Assembly: GCA_003260075.1 (NCBI GenBank)
Contig: QLIY01000097.1
Location: forward strand, 166,291 to 230,290
Origin: Phallusia mammillata
Lineage: Eukaryota > Chordata > Ascidiacea > Phlebobranchia > Ascidiidae
Reading direction: 5' to 3'
Length of the DNA stretch: 64,000 bases
Shown here: piece by piece, positions 40,461 through 52,309 of the stretch
Layout of the letters: each line of letters starts with the position of its first letter
How positions within the stretch are numbered: position 1 is the first letter of the stretch
Notes under the pieces: model-generated
Seen by the model: the letters and a program-made list of their open reading frames with translations, nothing else
What the model was told of the DNA's origin: nothing
Database searches by the model: none
Position numbers and translations under genes: made by a program

Positions 40461-41359
40461 CTTATTGGCTGAACATACAAGTGTTTTGCTTAGTGGTGTT
40501 TTAACCGAAAGTTTGTATATGATTTCTTAAAAGATAAGGTGTTTTCGTGTTAAGGTGTTTATATCCTATTTCTTAAACACGAACTGCAAAATGTTGTCAA
40601 AATCTGTGTCTGGGCAAAACAGTGTAGCCAATATTTAAACGCAAGCTTCCAATCGAAACAATTTATTCAAGTAATCTTCGCTTTTTTAGTATGCATTCTA
40701 CATGCCTTGTGACGATTTGTACACAATTCTTTAAACACAACATATTACTGAAAAAAGCGACGCTTCTTTAAATGACTTTCCTTGTTTTGAGACTAATTCG
40801 GGGGGGGGGTAAGTAATCTTCGCTTTTTTAGTCTGCATTCTACATGCCTTGTAACGATTTGTACACAATTCTTTAAACACAACATATTACTGAAAAAGCG
40901 ACGCTTCTTTAAATGACTTTCCTTGTTTTGAGACTAATTCATTAAATCATTTGAACGTTTGTTTAAGTATCACTTGCAACAATAGGAAAATATACAAACT
41001 GCGTTTCGCAACTTGTATAATATGGTGAATACTATCGCAAAACAATTTAGGATAAAGTCAAATCCCACTTCACACAAATTTTTTTTTTGGTTGATCCATT
41101 GCAACAACCTGCCCTCTTATGCTAGATTAGTGTAATGCGGCACAGTTGTTTAAAAACATTTATTCAAAGGGGGGGGGGATTTTTTTTGGTTGATCCATTG
41201 CAACACACTGCCCTCTCACGCTAGATTAGTGTAATGCGGCACAGTTGTTTAAAAACATTTATTCAAACCACAGCGTCTTAGTTTCGTTAACTTTGTCGTT
41301 GCTATTTTTGCAATTGATACTTTGTAAGCTAATGTAACTTTATACACCAGATTGCAAAC
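40461..41359. other. Spacer with two unmerged overlaps
   Basis: About 40670-40799 recurs at about 40810-40940, and about 41080-41168 recurs at about 41179-41275, each pair separated by a G10 run (40800-40809, 41169-41178). The second pair is the inverted counterpart of the unit 1 downstream spacer (36760-37100). No gene is recognised. Confidence 0.6.
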
Positions 41360-43148
41360 TCAAGCAGCATTGTTCGAAATACATCTTGTTGAGTAAAAAT
41401 CACAAATATGCTCACACACGTAAGATTGCACTGTTGCTGAATTCTTTCCTATCGACGTCCCATTTTTGTTTACGATCAGAACTCGTTCCTCTGCTCCTGC
41501 AATCTCCAGCAGCTGTGTCATGTTGTATTGCTCACTGTCTGTCGGTCGCAGAAACTGAACGAAGGTCTAAACACAAAATATACACACTGATGTTAAGGCG
41601 CATAGTCAAGCATTCCATACGATTGAAGATAAAAAACGGTTCTCCAGACAACTGAACGTCATGGGGGTTTTGTTTTGTTATTGCCCAGGGGCCGCAGTTT
41701 TCTATACAAAAGATGATTTTAGACTTTTTTACAATTCAATTCAATTCAATCGTTTATTTTTACCCACAAACGCAAATATTAAATTGAACAGTAAAGTGAT
41801 GGTAAGAAGGCATCGATTAACCTTTCGGTTTTCGAGTCAAGATGCCCCCCAAAAAACGTAATTAAACATATAAAGTTACAGGGTTATTGTTGCACAAAAG
41901 AAAAAAAAAGTAATGGAAATAAACTAAGGATATACTGAGATAAAAAAAATACAAGACAATGCAGCAGAATTGGCAGTGTGGTGTTGGGGGGGGGGGGTCT
42001 AAACACAAAATATACACACTGATGTTAAGGCGCATAGTCAAGCATTCCATACGATTGAAGATAAAAAACGGTTCTCCAGACAACTGAACGTCATGGGGGT
42101 TTTGTTTTGTTATTGCCCAGGGGCCGCAGTTTTCTATACAAAAGATGATTTTAGACTTTTTTACAATTCAATTCAATTCAATCGTTTATTTTTACCCACA
42201 AACGCAAATATTAAATTGAACAGTAAAGTGATGGTAAGAAGGCATCGATTAACCTTTCGGTTTTCGAGTCAAGATGCCCCCCAAAAAACGTAATTAAACA
42301 TATAAAGTTACAGGGTTATTGTTGCACAAAAGAAAAAAAAAGTAATGGAAATAAACTAAGGATATACTGAGATAAAAAAAATACAAGACAATGCAGCAGA
42401 ATTGGCAGTGTGGTGTTGAACATTGGAGCCGCGAAGTAACACAACATCAAAGACGTCGAAGTAATTACAACAACAACAACAACAACAAATGGCACAGTTG
42501 TGACAAAGGATAAAGATACAAAACATATGCACATATACATATATATATATATAAATAATAAACTCGAGACAAATAATCCAAACTTTGCATTATCAAAATC
42601 AAATACTTATTAAACACGAACCGTTTATAGATGACTATCTTGTAAGGTCACGTCTAAGTTCGTAATTCGGGCTAAACCCACCCCACAGCAAAAAATTTTG
42701 TTCATTACGTTTTATATGTGTGGGATAGGTGTCAAAAAGAATTTATATTTTCTCTGCAATTTGTTAGAACAACGTCAGTTGTTCAACGCTTGTAAAATAT
42801 ATCTTTTTACAACCTCTTTAGCACTCGTGCATAAAGTTTTTTTTACTGCTTTATAAGTACTCAGTAACGAAGTTTAAAAGTTAAATAACAGTTCATTTTA
42901 TCCAATAGCTATTTAATATAAACAGTGCAAATCCTTTCCTCTCTTGCATGTATTCTGTTGGTTTAGTTTATTACCCTTGAAATAAATAAAAAAGATTTCG
43001 GTCAACCGTTTTCGCACAATCCTGCTTGGAAATTGCTTGAACGTATTCTGCGCTATTCTATTTGTTCGGGTCATGTCAATGTCTTCACCTGTTTTTCATC
43101 GTCCTTACATACGGTTTGTGGTTTAAAACCTTTCCACATAATTTCGTG
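41360..43148 (-). pseudogene. Minus-strand relic of a unit 1-type gene
   Basis: Read on the minus strand, 43148-43089 matches the second half of LU exon 3 (HEIMWKGFKPQTVCKDDEKQ, then a GTGAAG donor). 41566-41360 matches the last vWA exon (TFVQFLRPTDSEQYNMTQLL ... SYVCEHICDFY). In that exon the normal stop TGA is TCA, so the frame runs 11 codons further. Exons 4-8 are missing between them. The interval holds an A-rich, LINE/SINE-tail-like sequence present twice (about 41570-41985 and 41998-42420) around a G12 run. The whole is an inverted copy of the unit 1 region. Confidence 0.6.
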
Positions 43149-43516
43149 ATAGGTTTGGGCCGCGCCTGCGGTAGTTGTGGTTTCCAAGTCACATTGCAAT
43201 TCACACCAAAATGTAATTGTTACTTTCGGACGTGCAAGACATTTGCTAAAATAGTGCATTCTAGAAATATTAACCCCTCATTATTAAAAATAATGATAGT
43301 ACTTAATGAACATATTCGTACCTGGTTTGGTGAAGGAAAACGTTTCTCATATTACACTACATTCATCTCGGTGTTATAAATTTGTTCGAGAACTTCGTGT
43401 TGCATGTTGGCAATTATATGTATATTCAGACAATTACATGTATTTCAGGCAAACAGCTACCACGATGTGCGACTATAACTTAACTTTGTGTTTGGCAGAT
43501 TTTGACAAAAACAAAA

Positions 43517-45322
43517 ATGTGTTCGATGTTTTTTGTAATTTTTCAAACAGCTCTTTTGTTGTTCTTTCTCTGCAATGCACAAGGTTAAGTAACTTACAAT
43601 CAGCGGCGTTGTAACATTATGACAACTTCAAATATTTCTTGCAGGTTTAAAGTGTTGGGAATGTTCATCTGCAAGTGAAAAAGCTTGTTCCAAAAATGGA
43701 AAGTTGGTGACATGCCAATTAACACAGGTTAGTATAATTTATTCAAACGCAATAATATGTTGCATGGAAATTGATTTGGTTGTGTTTAAGGACGTTTGTT
43801 CAACTGTAGTTAGGAGAACCTTCTTCATAGAGTATTTGGAAGCAATGTAAACAAAAGCAAGCTTGTAATCAGGTTTGTAATGAAAACTTTACACAGGATT
43901 TGTAGCACTGTATTATGTACCAACGTCCTTAACAGCTCGTATTCTTTAAATATTCAATTTGTTAAGAACTTGGACAAATACGGTGGAAGGCATCATGTAC
44001 AGGTGAAATTGATAAACTGCTAAGCACAAGCTATAAATTAAAGAACTTTTGGACAAAATTTTAAGCACATTCTGTACCTTTCCAGCAAAAACAAATCAAC
44101 AAACATGTAGCTTCCCCAAGAACAACCTTCGAAACGGCAGAGTAACTTGCACGAATAGCAACAAGATTGGTTCGCAATGTTACTACAGCTGCACTAAGTC
44201 TGGATATTATCTTAACCCAAGCGACTCTACAATTTTGCAATGCATGGGAGATGGCCAGTGGTCGAGCCCAGAGCCTTGTTGTGCAAGTGAGTACTTAATA
44301 CATTAACCCCCTTCTTATTACTTGACGGATTATGTTTCAGAGTCTTGTCCTCCATATGCACTGTTTGATCTGGTCGTTATGCCGAACAGAAGACCCGATT
44401 GGAGATACGACAAAGCACTCAACACATTTGGCAAAGCGGCTTACGGGTAAAGTACAAGGAAATAAACTAAATATATTTGTTTACATCAGATGTAAAGGCA
44501 TTGTGAGTTTTCACTTATTTTTTTGATTGGGATTGATACACAAAATTCGCCTTTTACCTTATGAGTTTCAAATACAATTTCGCGTTAAGTCTCTTAAAAA
44601 GTTTACTCGAACAAAACAGGAACTTTCAATATGTTTGACAAGTCAACCCATTGCCAGGCGATTTAAGAATCTGGATCCGAAATACTACAGAGAATCAAGA
44701 ATCGTATTTGGTGATGTTGTTTATACCAAGTTCAGTACATTTTTTAACGATTCCAGAAATCCTCGGCCTGGAACACAACGCCATCCAGCGGAAGGTTTTT
44801 TATGTCCTACAAATTATTTATTGTTACTGTTGTCACAAGATCCTGACTTTCTTTGACATTTTAGGCAACATAACCGAAAACGAATTGCACACGTTGGAAA
44901 CGCCCTTAGGTTCGTCAGGGATCAGATGTATGTCAAAGGTGATCGTCCGCTTGTACACATGGATGTGTTGGTTGTATCTATTGATAGAAACTCAGACGAT
45001 GATGTCAAAGAGGCAGCGCAAGCTCTAAGGGACGACGGCGTTTTGGTAAATCTTTATTTTCACGCACAGCATATATTCAGTTAAAGTTTTAACTTATGAA
45101 TAAGGATCTTAAAAAACGTATTATTTTCAATTCATTGCTGTTCAGACTTACGTCCTATTTCTTAATTTCTACGACAACGTTCCGTTGGACATGGAACAAC
45201 TTCTGGACATTGCTGGCGAACCTGAACACGTGTTTGTTGTTAAGGAAGGCGACACAGAAGTACAGGCGAAATTGGCAAATGAATTTATTTCCCATTTGTG
45301 TCAAGATGTGTGTGGGCCGTAA
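43517..45322 (+). pseudogene. LU-CCP-vWA family unit 3, multiply broken
   Basis: Exons: 43517-43583 (signal peptide MCSMFFVIFQTALLLFFLC), 43645-43727 (LU exon 2, GLKCWECSSASEKACSKNG), an LU exon 3 relic from 43791, an exon 4 relic near 43971-44005, 44086-44286 (CCP), 44341-44446, 44658-44794, 44865-45045 and 45146-45322 (vWA). Exon 3 has a 2-base deletion leading to TAA, and a shortened end. Exon 4 has lost about 75 bases between two ATCA strings, removing all its cysteines but one. Exon 8 is one base short (181 against 182), which shifts the frame before GNALRFVRDQ. The CCP and the remaining vWA exons are open and very close to unit 2. The last residues are CQDVCGP. An AATAAA lies near 45680. 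With three independent lesions, a pseudogene is the best reading. Confidence 0.75.
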
Positions 45323-46955
45323 CTCATTGTGCTGTTTTTGGCCAAATCAATTAAGATTCCATGGTGTTGGGTAGGGTTTCTTTTTTGGTGGTCGTTGTTT
45401 ACCTACCTTTAATTATTCAACCGACTGAAATCCACCCATGTTGTCAAACCCATCGCGTTGCCATTAGCGCCACTCGTTTCTCCAACGAGATTCCACCCTC
45501 TCAGGCCCCTTTCTCTTTACCAGGTACAGCTGCTGCGTTTTTTTACCGTTGCCCTCCATCTGCTAGTATTATTTTAACGTATTCTCAACCGCTAGGTTTT
45601 CGCAGCTGTGTCCTGTGTTTTCGTGCCTTTGTATCGTCATAAGTTACTTTGCTTGTCGCGTTAAAGTGCACGTGAACAAAATAAAATACGATACGATACA
45701 TGCAAAAATTTTGCTTTAGTGATGTTTTTATCAGAAGAGATTTTGCTAACATTTTTGATTTGATTGATTAAAAGATGTTGGAGTTCAAGTATTTTGTTTC
45801 ATTCACCACTGCAACACGTTGTCCAAAATCTGTGTCCAGACAAAACAATTTAGCCAAAACTTATAAACATAGGTCTGCGACCAAAACATTTCCTCCAGTG
45901 AACTTGCTTTCTTTTGTCCACATATGCTTTACATGTCTTGTAACGGTATGTAGATTGCCTTTTGGGGGGGGGGGAACTTAAACATAGGCCTGCGACCAAA
46001 ACATTTCCTCAAGTGAACTTGCTTTCTTTAGTCCACATATGCTTTACATGTCTTGTAACGGTATGTAGATTGCCTTTTGTGCATGTCATATTGCCGGAAA
46101 GGCGACACTCCCTAAAATTATTTTTTCTGTTTTTACACTACTGACATGCCTGAATACCAGTTCATACAGAGTTTGCGGAGAACGCTTGCTTAAACGATGC
46201 CTTCTTAGTTTCATTTTGGTTCATTATTGATCATTAGTGTCAAAATGCTTGTGCACCATGAATTGCGGACAAAATATATTACGAATTGATGTGATGATGT
46301 CACTCATTTAAAGCTATACTCTGCTCAAACGGTATGACATTTTCAACTTTACTTTGCTCTTTTGCAATGACGTGCATAATTCAATTTCCATTGGCTTATC
46401 ATTGAGTTTGAATAGGTTATAACTATTAGACCACAATTTCTGAAAAAATTTTTGTCGTGTGTTAGAATCCCACCACAGACTGGATGTTCTAGTTCACGTT
46501 TTACCGCATATAGAGGCTTCAAAACCGACGTCATTTATGATACAAACCATGTACTCCTTGCCATCTGTGTTTTGTTGCAAGAAATACCGTAGACAAAGAT
46601 TCAGGTTGAGATTTCAACCTTTTAATAGCAACTTTACAAGCAGATGGATAGTGTTTAATGTATAGCGGACTTCAGAGCCATTTTACGATAAAGAACAATT
46701 CGGTTTTTATATCGACATGCAAATCACATTTAGACTGTGGTATGTTCACAACTACTTTCAACCGTACATCACCACAAAAAGTGAAATTCGGTAAAATTGC
46801 CCAACTCGGTTTAAAGTAATTGACATGACTTGGGGGCATTAAACCTTCCGCTTATTCACATTTCTAGAAAGTCTGCAAAAAAAGCAAAAATTGTTTAGTC
46901 ATTGCAGCATTGAATTATTCTGTGACACTTTAACAGACAAATAAATGCAGCAAAA
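45323..46955. other. Spacer between units 3 and 4
   Basis: About 45860-45963 recurs at about 45977-46078 around a G11 run (an unmerged overlap). The part from about 46320 to 46700 resembles 54780-55140 downstream of unit 5, evidence that units 3-4 and 5-6 are copies of one two-gene block. No gene is recognised. Confidence 0.6.
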
Positions 46956-48168
46956 ATGGCTTCGATTTCTGCTGAAATATTTCAAGTAGCTTTGCTTATA
47001 TCAGTTATTGTTTCAGCCAAAGGTATGTTGAATTGTGCGTAAATTAAATTTTGAATGGTTTCCAAACATTATTGAAAAAGTCATGTCAAATCAGTGTTTT
47101 ACCAATACTTACAAAGTGGGTTGGTACTTTCATGTTAACTCATTACTTTTAAAATTTCTGAAAATGCGATTTATTGCCATTGGATTGGTATTTGATTTTT
47201 GCAGGTTTAAGTTGTTGGGAATGTTCAGCTTCAAGTAATAAGGAATGCTCAAATACAGGGAGACTGGTAACTTGCCAAAGCGATCAGGTTGGTACGAGCT
47301 TAAAGTGGTTGCTGTATTTTCGTTTTATGCTCAAAGTCTATTAACTGAATTCTAGTCTGAGATTGCATGGAGATACAAATCTAGTAAAGAATATATATAT
47401 ATATCCTTTTGTTTTACCCGTTTCAGGACGTGTGCGCAACTGTAGTGCGCAGAAACTTTTTCATCCAGAGGATTTGGAAGCAATGCAAACAGAGACAGGG
47501 TTGCGAGAATGATCGTAGACAGGTAGATGTTATCTTATCATATCAGTTTGTAAACACGTTTATGGGTTGATGAAATTTCTAACTAAACAATTAACAAACC
47601 ACGAACTTTCACTACAATGTTTCGTCGTGAAGCTTTTACGTGTTGTATTATAATGTAAGTAAATTATTCTATTCATAACTTTTACCGGTTACGTCTAAAG
47701 TGTGATTTTGTTTGGCGATGTGTTAGGACCGCAGATACTAAGCGCTTGTGCGACGGGCAATTTGCGCGTTTGGTCGCAATCATGCAGCTAAATCCTAAAG
47801 AAGTTTTTTGCAGGACTGTTGTGTTGCTGTTACACAGCAATACATGTCCTTGTATGTCTAGTGAATATATAGGGCTTTAATAAGTGTTACTTAAAGTTAT
47901 AATAACCATCATGTAAACATACAGAACTTGGACAAATACGGTTGAAGGCATCAATGCGACAACCTATTTTCATCTGTACGACAACCTATTTTCATCTGTT
48001 TGCTGTTGCTGCTGTGATAAAGATTCCTGCAACGTTGCTGAATCATGTACAGGTAAATATGATAGTTTTGGATTTTAAATATAGTTTCTTGTGTGAATTG
48101 GGCTTGACAAATAGTTGCCAACTGTCTTAGATTTTTAAAAACATTATTAGTCAATAAGTTGAATGGTG

Positions 48169-48645
48169 AATAGCGGCCCAAATAGACGTAAAAAGCACCA
48201 TGATTTATATTTCAAACGTTTCGGCAAATGTTCATGCCACCATCAGTGATATGAAGGCCCCATATACGTTGATTCTAAGTCGGTTCATCTTTACTTATTT
48301 AATACCTTATTGCGTGTTTTCTTAAATAACTTGCGTATTTTGATGTGACGTGCTGTACTATTTTTTTTTGCTTGAAATTGTAGTGTATGTTGTAGTTGTT
48401 CTGCACCTGTTCGCCATACTTCGCACACATACAGGTGGCTTACAACTCGCTTCTGCGCAACTTTTTATCTATCGTTTTCATGCGACGCTTGTTCCACACC
48501 TTTTTATCATTCCTTTACGCGACTAAAGTGTATATAAACGGGTGTAACCGATGTGGCCTTCATATTACTGATGATAGCATGAGCATTTGCCGAAACGTTT
48601 GAAATATAAAGCATGTCGCTTTTTACGTCTATTTGGGCCGTTATT
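48169..48645. mobile_element. Non-autonomous element with terminal inverted repeats of about 100 bp
   Basis: The left end (from about 48169, CGGCCCAAATAGACGTAAAA) and right end (to about 48645) are inverted copies over roughly 100 bases. They share ATATTTCAAACGTTTCGGCA and ATGAAGGCC. No transposase frame is seen. The right arm contains CTGATGA followed 17 bases later by GAAACG. It sits wholly inside intron 4 of unit 4. Confidence 0.75.
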
Positions 48646-49308
48646 TTCCCCATTAAACGTATGAACATATCCGTATATAGTGTTCCGGATTATTAGCCAA
48701 ATTTGAAAAAAAAAACTTTTTGTATTGTTTCAGCCAACTCTGGACAACAGCGCTGCAGTTTCCCTCCAATCAACATCCACAATGGGAAAGTAATTTGCAC
48801 AAATTCTAACAAGATCGGTTCGCAATGTTACTACAGCTGTACTAAGTCTGGATATTTTCTTAATCCGAGGGACTCTACAACTTTACAATGTATGGGAAAC
48901 GGCCAATGGTCGAACCCAGAGCCTTGTTGTGCAAGTGAGTGTTTTACTTTATTCCTAATGGTTTCTGATTTTGTCCTAGTTTGCTGCAAACAGAGCACAC
49001 TAGTTTGGACCTTGCTTCTAACAAAAAATGTCCTGTTACCAACTGAACTGATAAAATATTGCGGGTCAAAATGATATGCGTCTCCAGATTACGTTTCATG
49101 TAATGACACTTTGCTCCGGTATTAACCCGATCTTGTTTCAGAACCTTGCCCACCTTACGCCCCGTTTGACTACGTTGGATTGGCAAACAGAAAAACGGAG
49201 TCAAGGTTTACCGTTGCGGTCAGTACATTTGGCAAAGCCTTCGTCAGGTAAAAATTGATTCAATATCATTTTCCGAATTTATCGAATTCGATGGAGTGTT
49301 ATTACCAT

Positions 49309-49370
49309 AATGAAGGCGATCTGAATAGGATGTTAAAACGTCGGCAAAAACAAAATATTTGCCAGAAAAG
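49309..49370. repeat. Copy of the GACGT-core dispersed repeat
   Basis: ATGAAGGCGATCTG, then AACGTCGGCAAAAA and GCCAGAAAAGC, match the right arms at 33961-34035 and 59304-59372. It lies in intron 6 of unit 4. Confidence 0.6.
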
Positions 49371-51185
49371 CACCGCAGTTTATCTGATAAATCGTGTATA
49401 GAGTCGTTACTTTCTTCGTTATTTATCGCGCTATTTCATGGTCACTGTTTTCTATTCTTCTCTCGCCTGCTGCGATTTTATTAAACTAATTCGTTTTATT
49501 ATCTTAAGACATTGTTTTCTTCTAATTCGTTGCATGTGGTTTTATCCCAACAGCCGTTTCAATGCGGACCCACAATATTACCGAATAGCGCGAATCATGT
49601 TCAGTGACGTAGTACATCCAGAAATTAGTCGATTCCTGAACGAAACAGATCCATTCGCTTCTTCTGACGGCGCTGGAGGAATTTTACGATAGCCCTCACA
49701 AGGTATATTTAGTAATTAGAATATGTTTCTTCTCGTTTCAAAGAACTTCAAAGACGGTTCATTAAATCTCATTCTTGTAAGTTTGTGGTAAAATTGCTGT
49801 TACGATACATTTGCAGCAGATAACATTTCAGTTGCTGAAAACATTTTTCAAAAATATACTGTTTTCTACGTTTATTCAGCTAACTGGGTCATGTGTTAAA
49901 CTTTTCAAGTTAAGTTTTGACGTAAACATTGTGAAAATATATAATAGATTAATAAGGACTCCGGTAAGGCATTTTACTACCCACTTTAAAACATAAAGTG
50001 TATGTTCGTGAAGCAATATTTGTGATGATTTTTTCACGTAAGCGAAAACAGACATTCAAACAGTTGCCTAATTGAAGTTCTTTAAACCTTAGGTGATACA
50101 TGGACGGGTGGTTTAATTAACACTGGAAACGCCCTTAATTACGTCAGAGATCACGTGTTTGTGAAAGGTCATCGACATGAGTTTCACAAAGACGTAGTGG
50201 CAGTTTTGGTTGACAAAAACTCAGACGATGACGTTAAGGAAGCAGCACAAGCTCTCAGGGACGATGGAATTTTGGTAAATTATCCTTACGTTTCCAACAA
50301 TCAAAATATCGAGCCAATTAATCTTTTCCATTAAAATCAGTAAAAGCTATGCAAGCTTTCGTATCTGTTTCGAAAATAAATCTTTGTTGTAAATACGCTT
50401 AGTACAGAATTATTACATAATCTGGCATTTTAAAAGCATTGATAGAATATTGGTACAAAATTGGTAGAATCATAGTACGCCAGGCCTATTAAAGGCTTTG
50501 TACCGAATCAGCTGGTCTCCCATGCATTCCCATATGGCAAGGCACAGGTTAGAAATCAAATTTAGCACGTGAGTTTAAACAATGCTTACCGCTTATCCCC
50601 ACAGCGAAACTTCTGATTCTGACCATTTCTTGGTCGTAAGTTGATATTTCTTTAGTGCTTTTTCGATACACTATTAGTGAAAAAACGAATCTCTCATAAT
50701 CTTTTGTAAAACTTTTCCCGCGTATTACTATCTTATTGCTGGATAGGGGATCAGTGTGGTCCTTTGTTTTAAGAATAAATCCTTCTCCAAAACAGCCACC
50801 AGTAGTTTCTGTAATAGGACATGAGACAAATGAAACTTCTATAACTACAGCATTACAGATTTGTAACATTTCACACAATGGTGAATGATTTTCGACAATT
50901 CCAAACCGGTTTCTGTTTCACTAGGGGGGGGGGCTAAAGTGAAACATATTCATACTGGGAAATTGGTAGAAAGGATTAATTTGATCCAACTTATGTTTTT
51001 ACTTTCAGACATATGCGGTGTTTTTGAAATTTGACGACGAGGAACCAATCGACATGGAACAACTTCTTGATATCGCGGGTGAACCCGAACACATGTTTAT
51101 CATTGAAGGAGACTTTGAAAAAGTTGGAGCTCAAATGGCAGACGAACTGATCACTCATGTGTGCCAGAATGCATGCGGACCCTAA

Positions 51186-52309
51186 TCAATACCAATAACG
51201 TTAACATGTAAATAACAACGTTTCGTTGCAAACTAACAGTGTGTTAAGGATACCAAATAGTTTTTGTCAGGCTCAAAAACGCTGTCTATAAAAGAAGGTG
51301 GGGGGGGGGGGGGTTCTTGGCCTGCTATTAAATGCTCTGTGTCAAAACGATAATCATTAAAAAAACTGACTAATTTATAATTTAAAATCCCATATATGAT
51401 CATACACGTAAGATTGCACTGTTTGCTGGATCTATTCTATCGACGTCCCGTATTTGTTTACGATCAGAACTCGTACCTCAGCTCCTGCAATCTCCAGTAA
51501 GGACAAAATTTTACCTGAATTGAAAATATAATTAACTACTATTTGGAACTAATGCATTTATTACTACAATCTTTGAAATATATTTTGGTTGCAACATTTT
51601 ATCAATATTTTCGATATTGCCCAAGATGACTTTGAAGAAGTTGGCACGAGATTGACTGATAAATTAATTTTTCATTTTTGTCAAGATGTCTGTGGTCGTT
51701 AACTTTTTGATTGCATGTGAAACTACTTAGCTTTGTGATATTAGTCAATAAACCTCAGTGATATTATAGTCAAACGTCAAATTATTTTCAGTTCAACAAC
51801 TATTTCCAGTAAAGGCTTATATAAGCCTACCTATCGCATGTTGTGTAATTTTTTTTACAACCCTTGTGAAAGGCGAGGCTGTTTAGAACTACTTGCCTTA
51901 CTTTCACCTTAATGTCATGCCTAAAGGGCATATCATACAGGTTAGATTCTCTGAAAAAATATAACAATTTCAATCTTTGAACCGTGGTATTTGAGTTAAA
52001 ACTTTTTGTTAAGAGTTCCGGTAGTTTGCTATGGATTGTAAAAAGGTAGTGTTCAGTTTTAAGGGGGAAAAGTCTTGCGTTTTTTTTAGATGCAATGTTT
52101 GTTAATATTGCCACAAAAAGCTTGATATCTTAAGTTTAAATCTTCCAGCAGTCACAACATGATAAATCACCTCGTACATGTAAATCGTCAAGAAAAGTAA
52201 TAACTTCTGAAAGCTTAGTTTATAAAATGCAGCTTACTAAAAAGCATAGTGGTTTGAATTTTTGTTAAACGTTTGTAGCATTTTAGTAGAGAATTTGCAA
52301 TAGCTACTA
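51186..52309. pseudogene. Spacer with last-exon fragments of the array family on both strands
   Basis: 51397-51496 on the minus strand matches the last exon of the unit 1 type (GAEVRVLIVNKYGTSIE, then a stop). 51610-51702 on the plus strand matches the last exon of the other subtypes: FDIAQDDFEEVGTRL ... CQDVCGR, then stop. Neither has upstream exons. A G14 run lies at about 51300-51313. A short open frame at 51827-52114 on the minus strand has no recognised domain. Confidence 0.6.

Larger units (their letters stand above)
46956..51185 (+). pseudogene. LU-CCP-vWA family unit 4 (second vWA subtype), broken
   Basis: Exons: 46956-47022 (MASISAEIFQVALLISVIVS), 47205-47287, 47427-47522, 47925-48052 (LU), 48734-48934 (CCP), 49142-49247, 49554-49702, 50093-50274 and 51009-51185 (vWA). 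LU exon 4 has GGA changed to TGA (KYG then stop) and a 22-base tandem duplication that shifts the frame. vWA exon 7 ends with TAG at 49690-49692 where unit 6 has TAT. The other exons are open: CSFPPINIHNGKVIC, FDYVGLANRKTESRF, WTGGLINTGNALNYV, DIAGEPEHMFIIEGDFEKVG, end CQNACGP. The vWA subtype (FDYVGLANRKTE, longer exon 7) matches unit 6, not units 2, 3 and 5. Intron 4 holds a TIR element, and intron 6 holds a GACGT-family repeat. Intron 8 contains a G10 at about 50924-50933. Confidence 0.75.

Noticed and set aside
41661-42293. Two identical 66-aa open frames
   Set aside because: They are the same A-rich repeat sequence present twice around a G-run join, with no domain.
48384-48602. Open frame inside the TIR element suggesting an encoded protein
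   Set aside because: Only 68 codons, no transposase motif, and it overlaps the terminal repeat.
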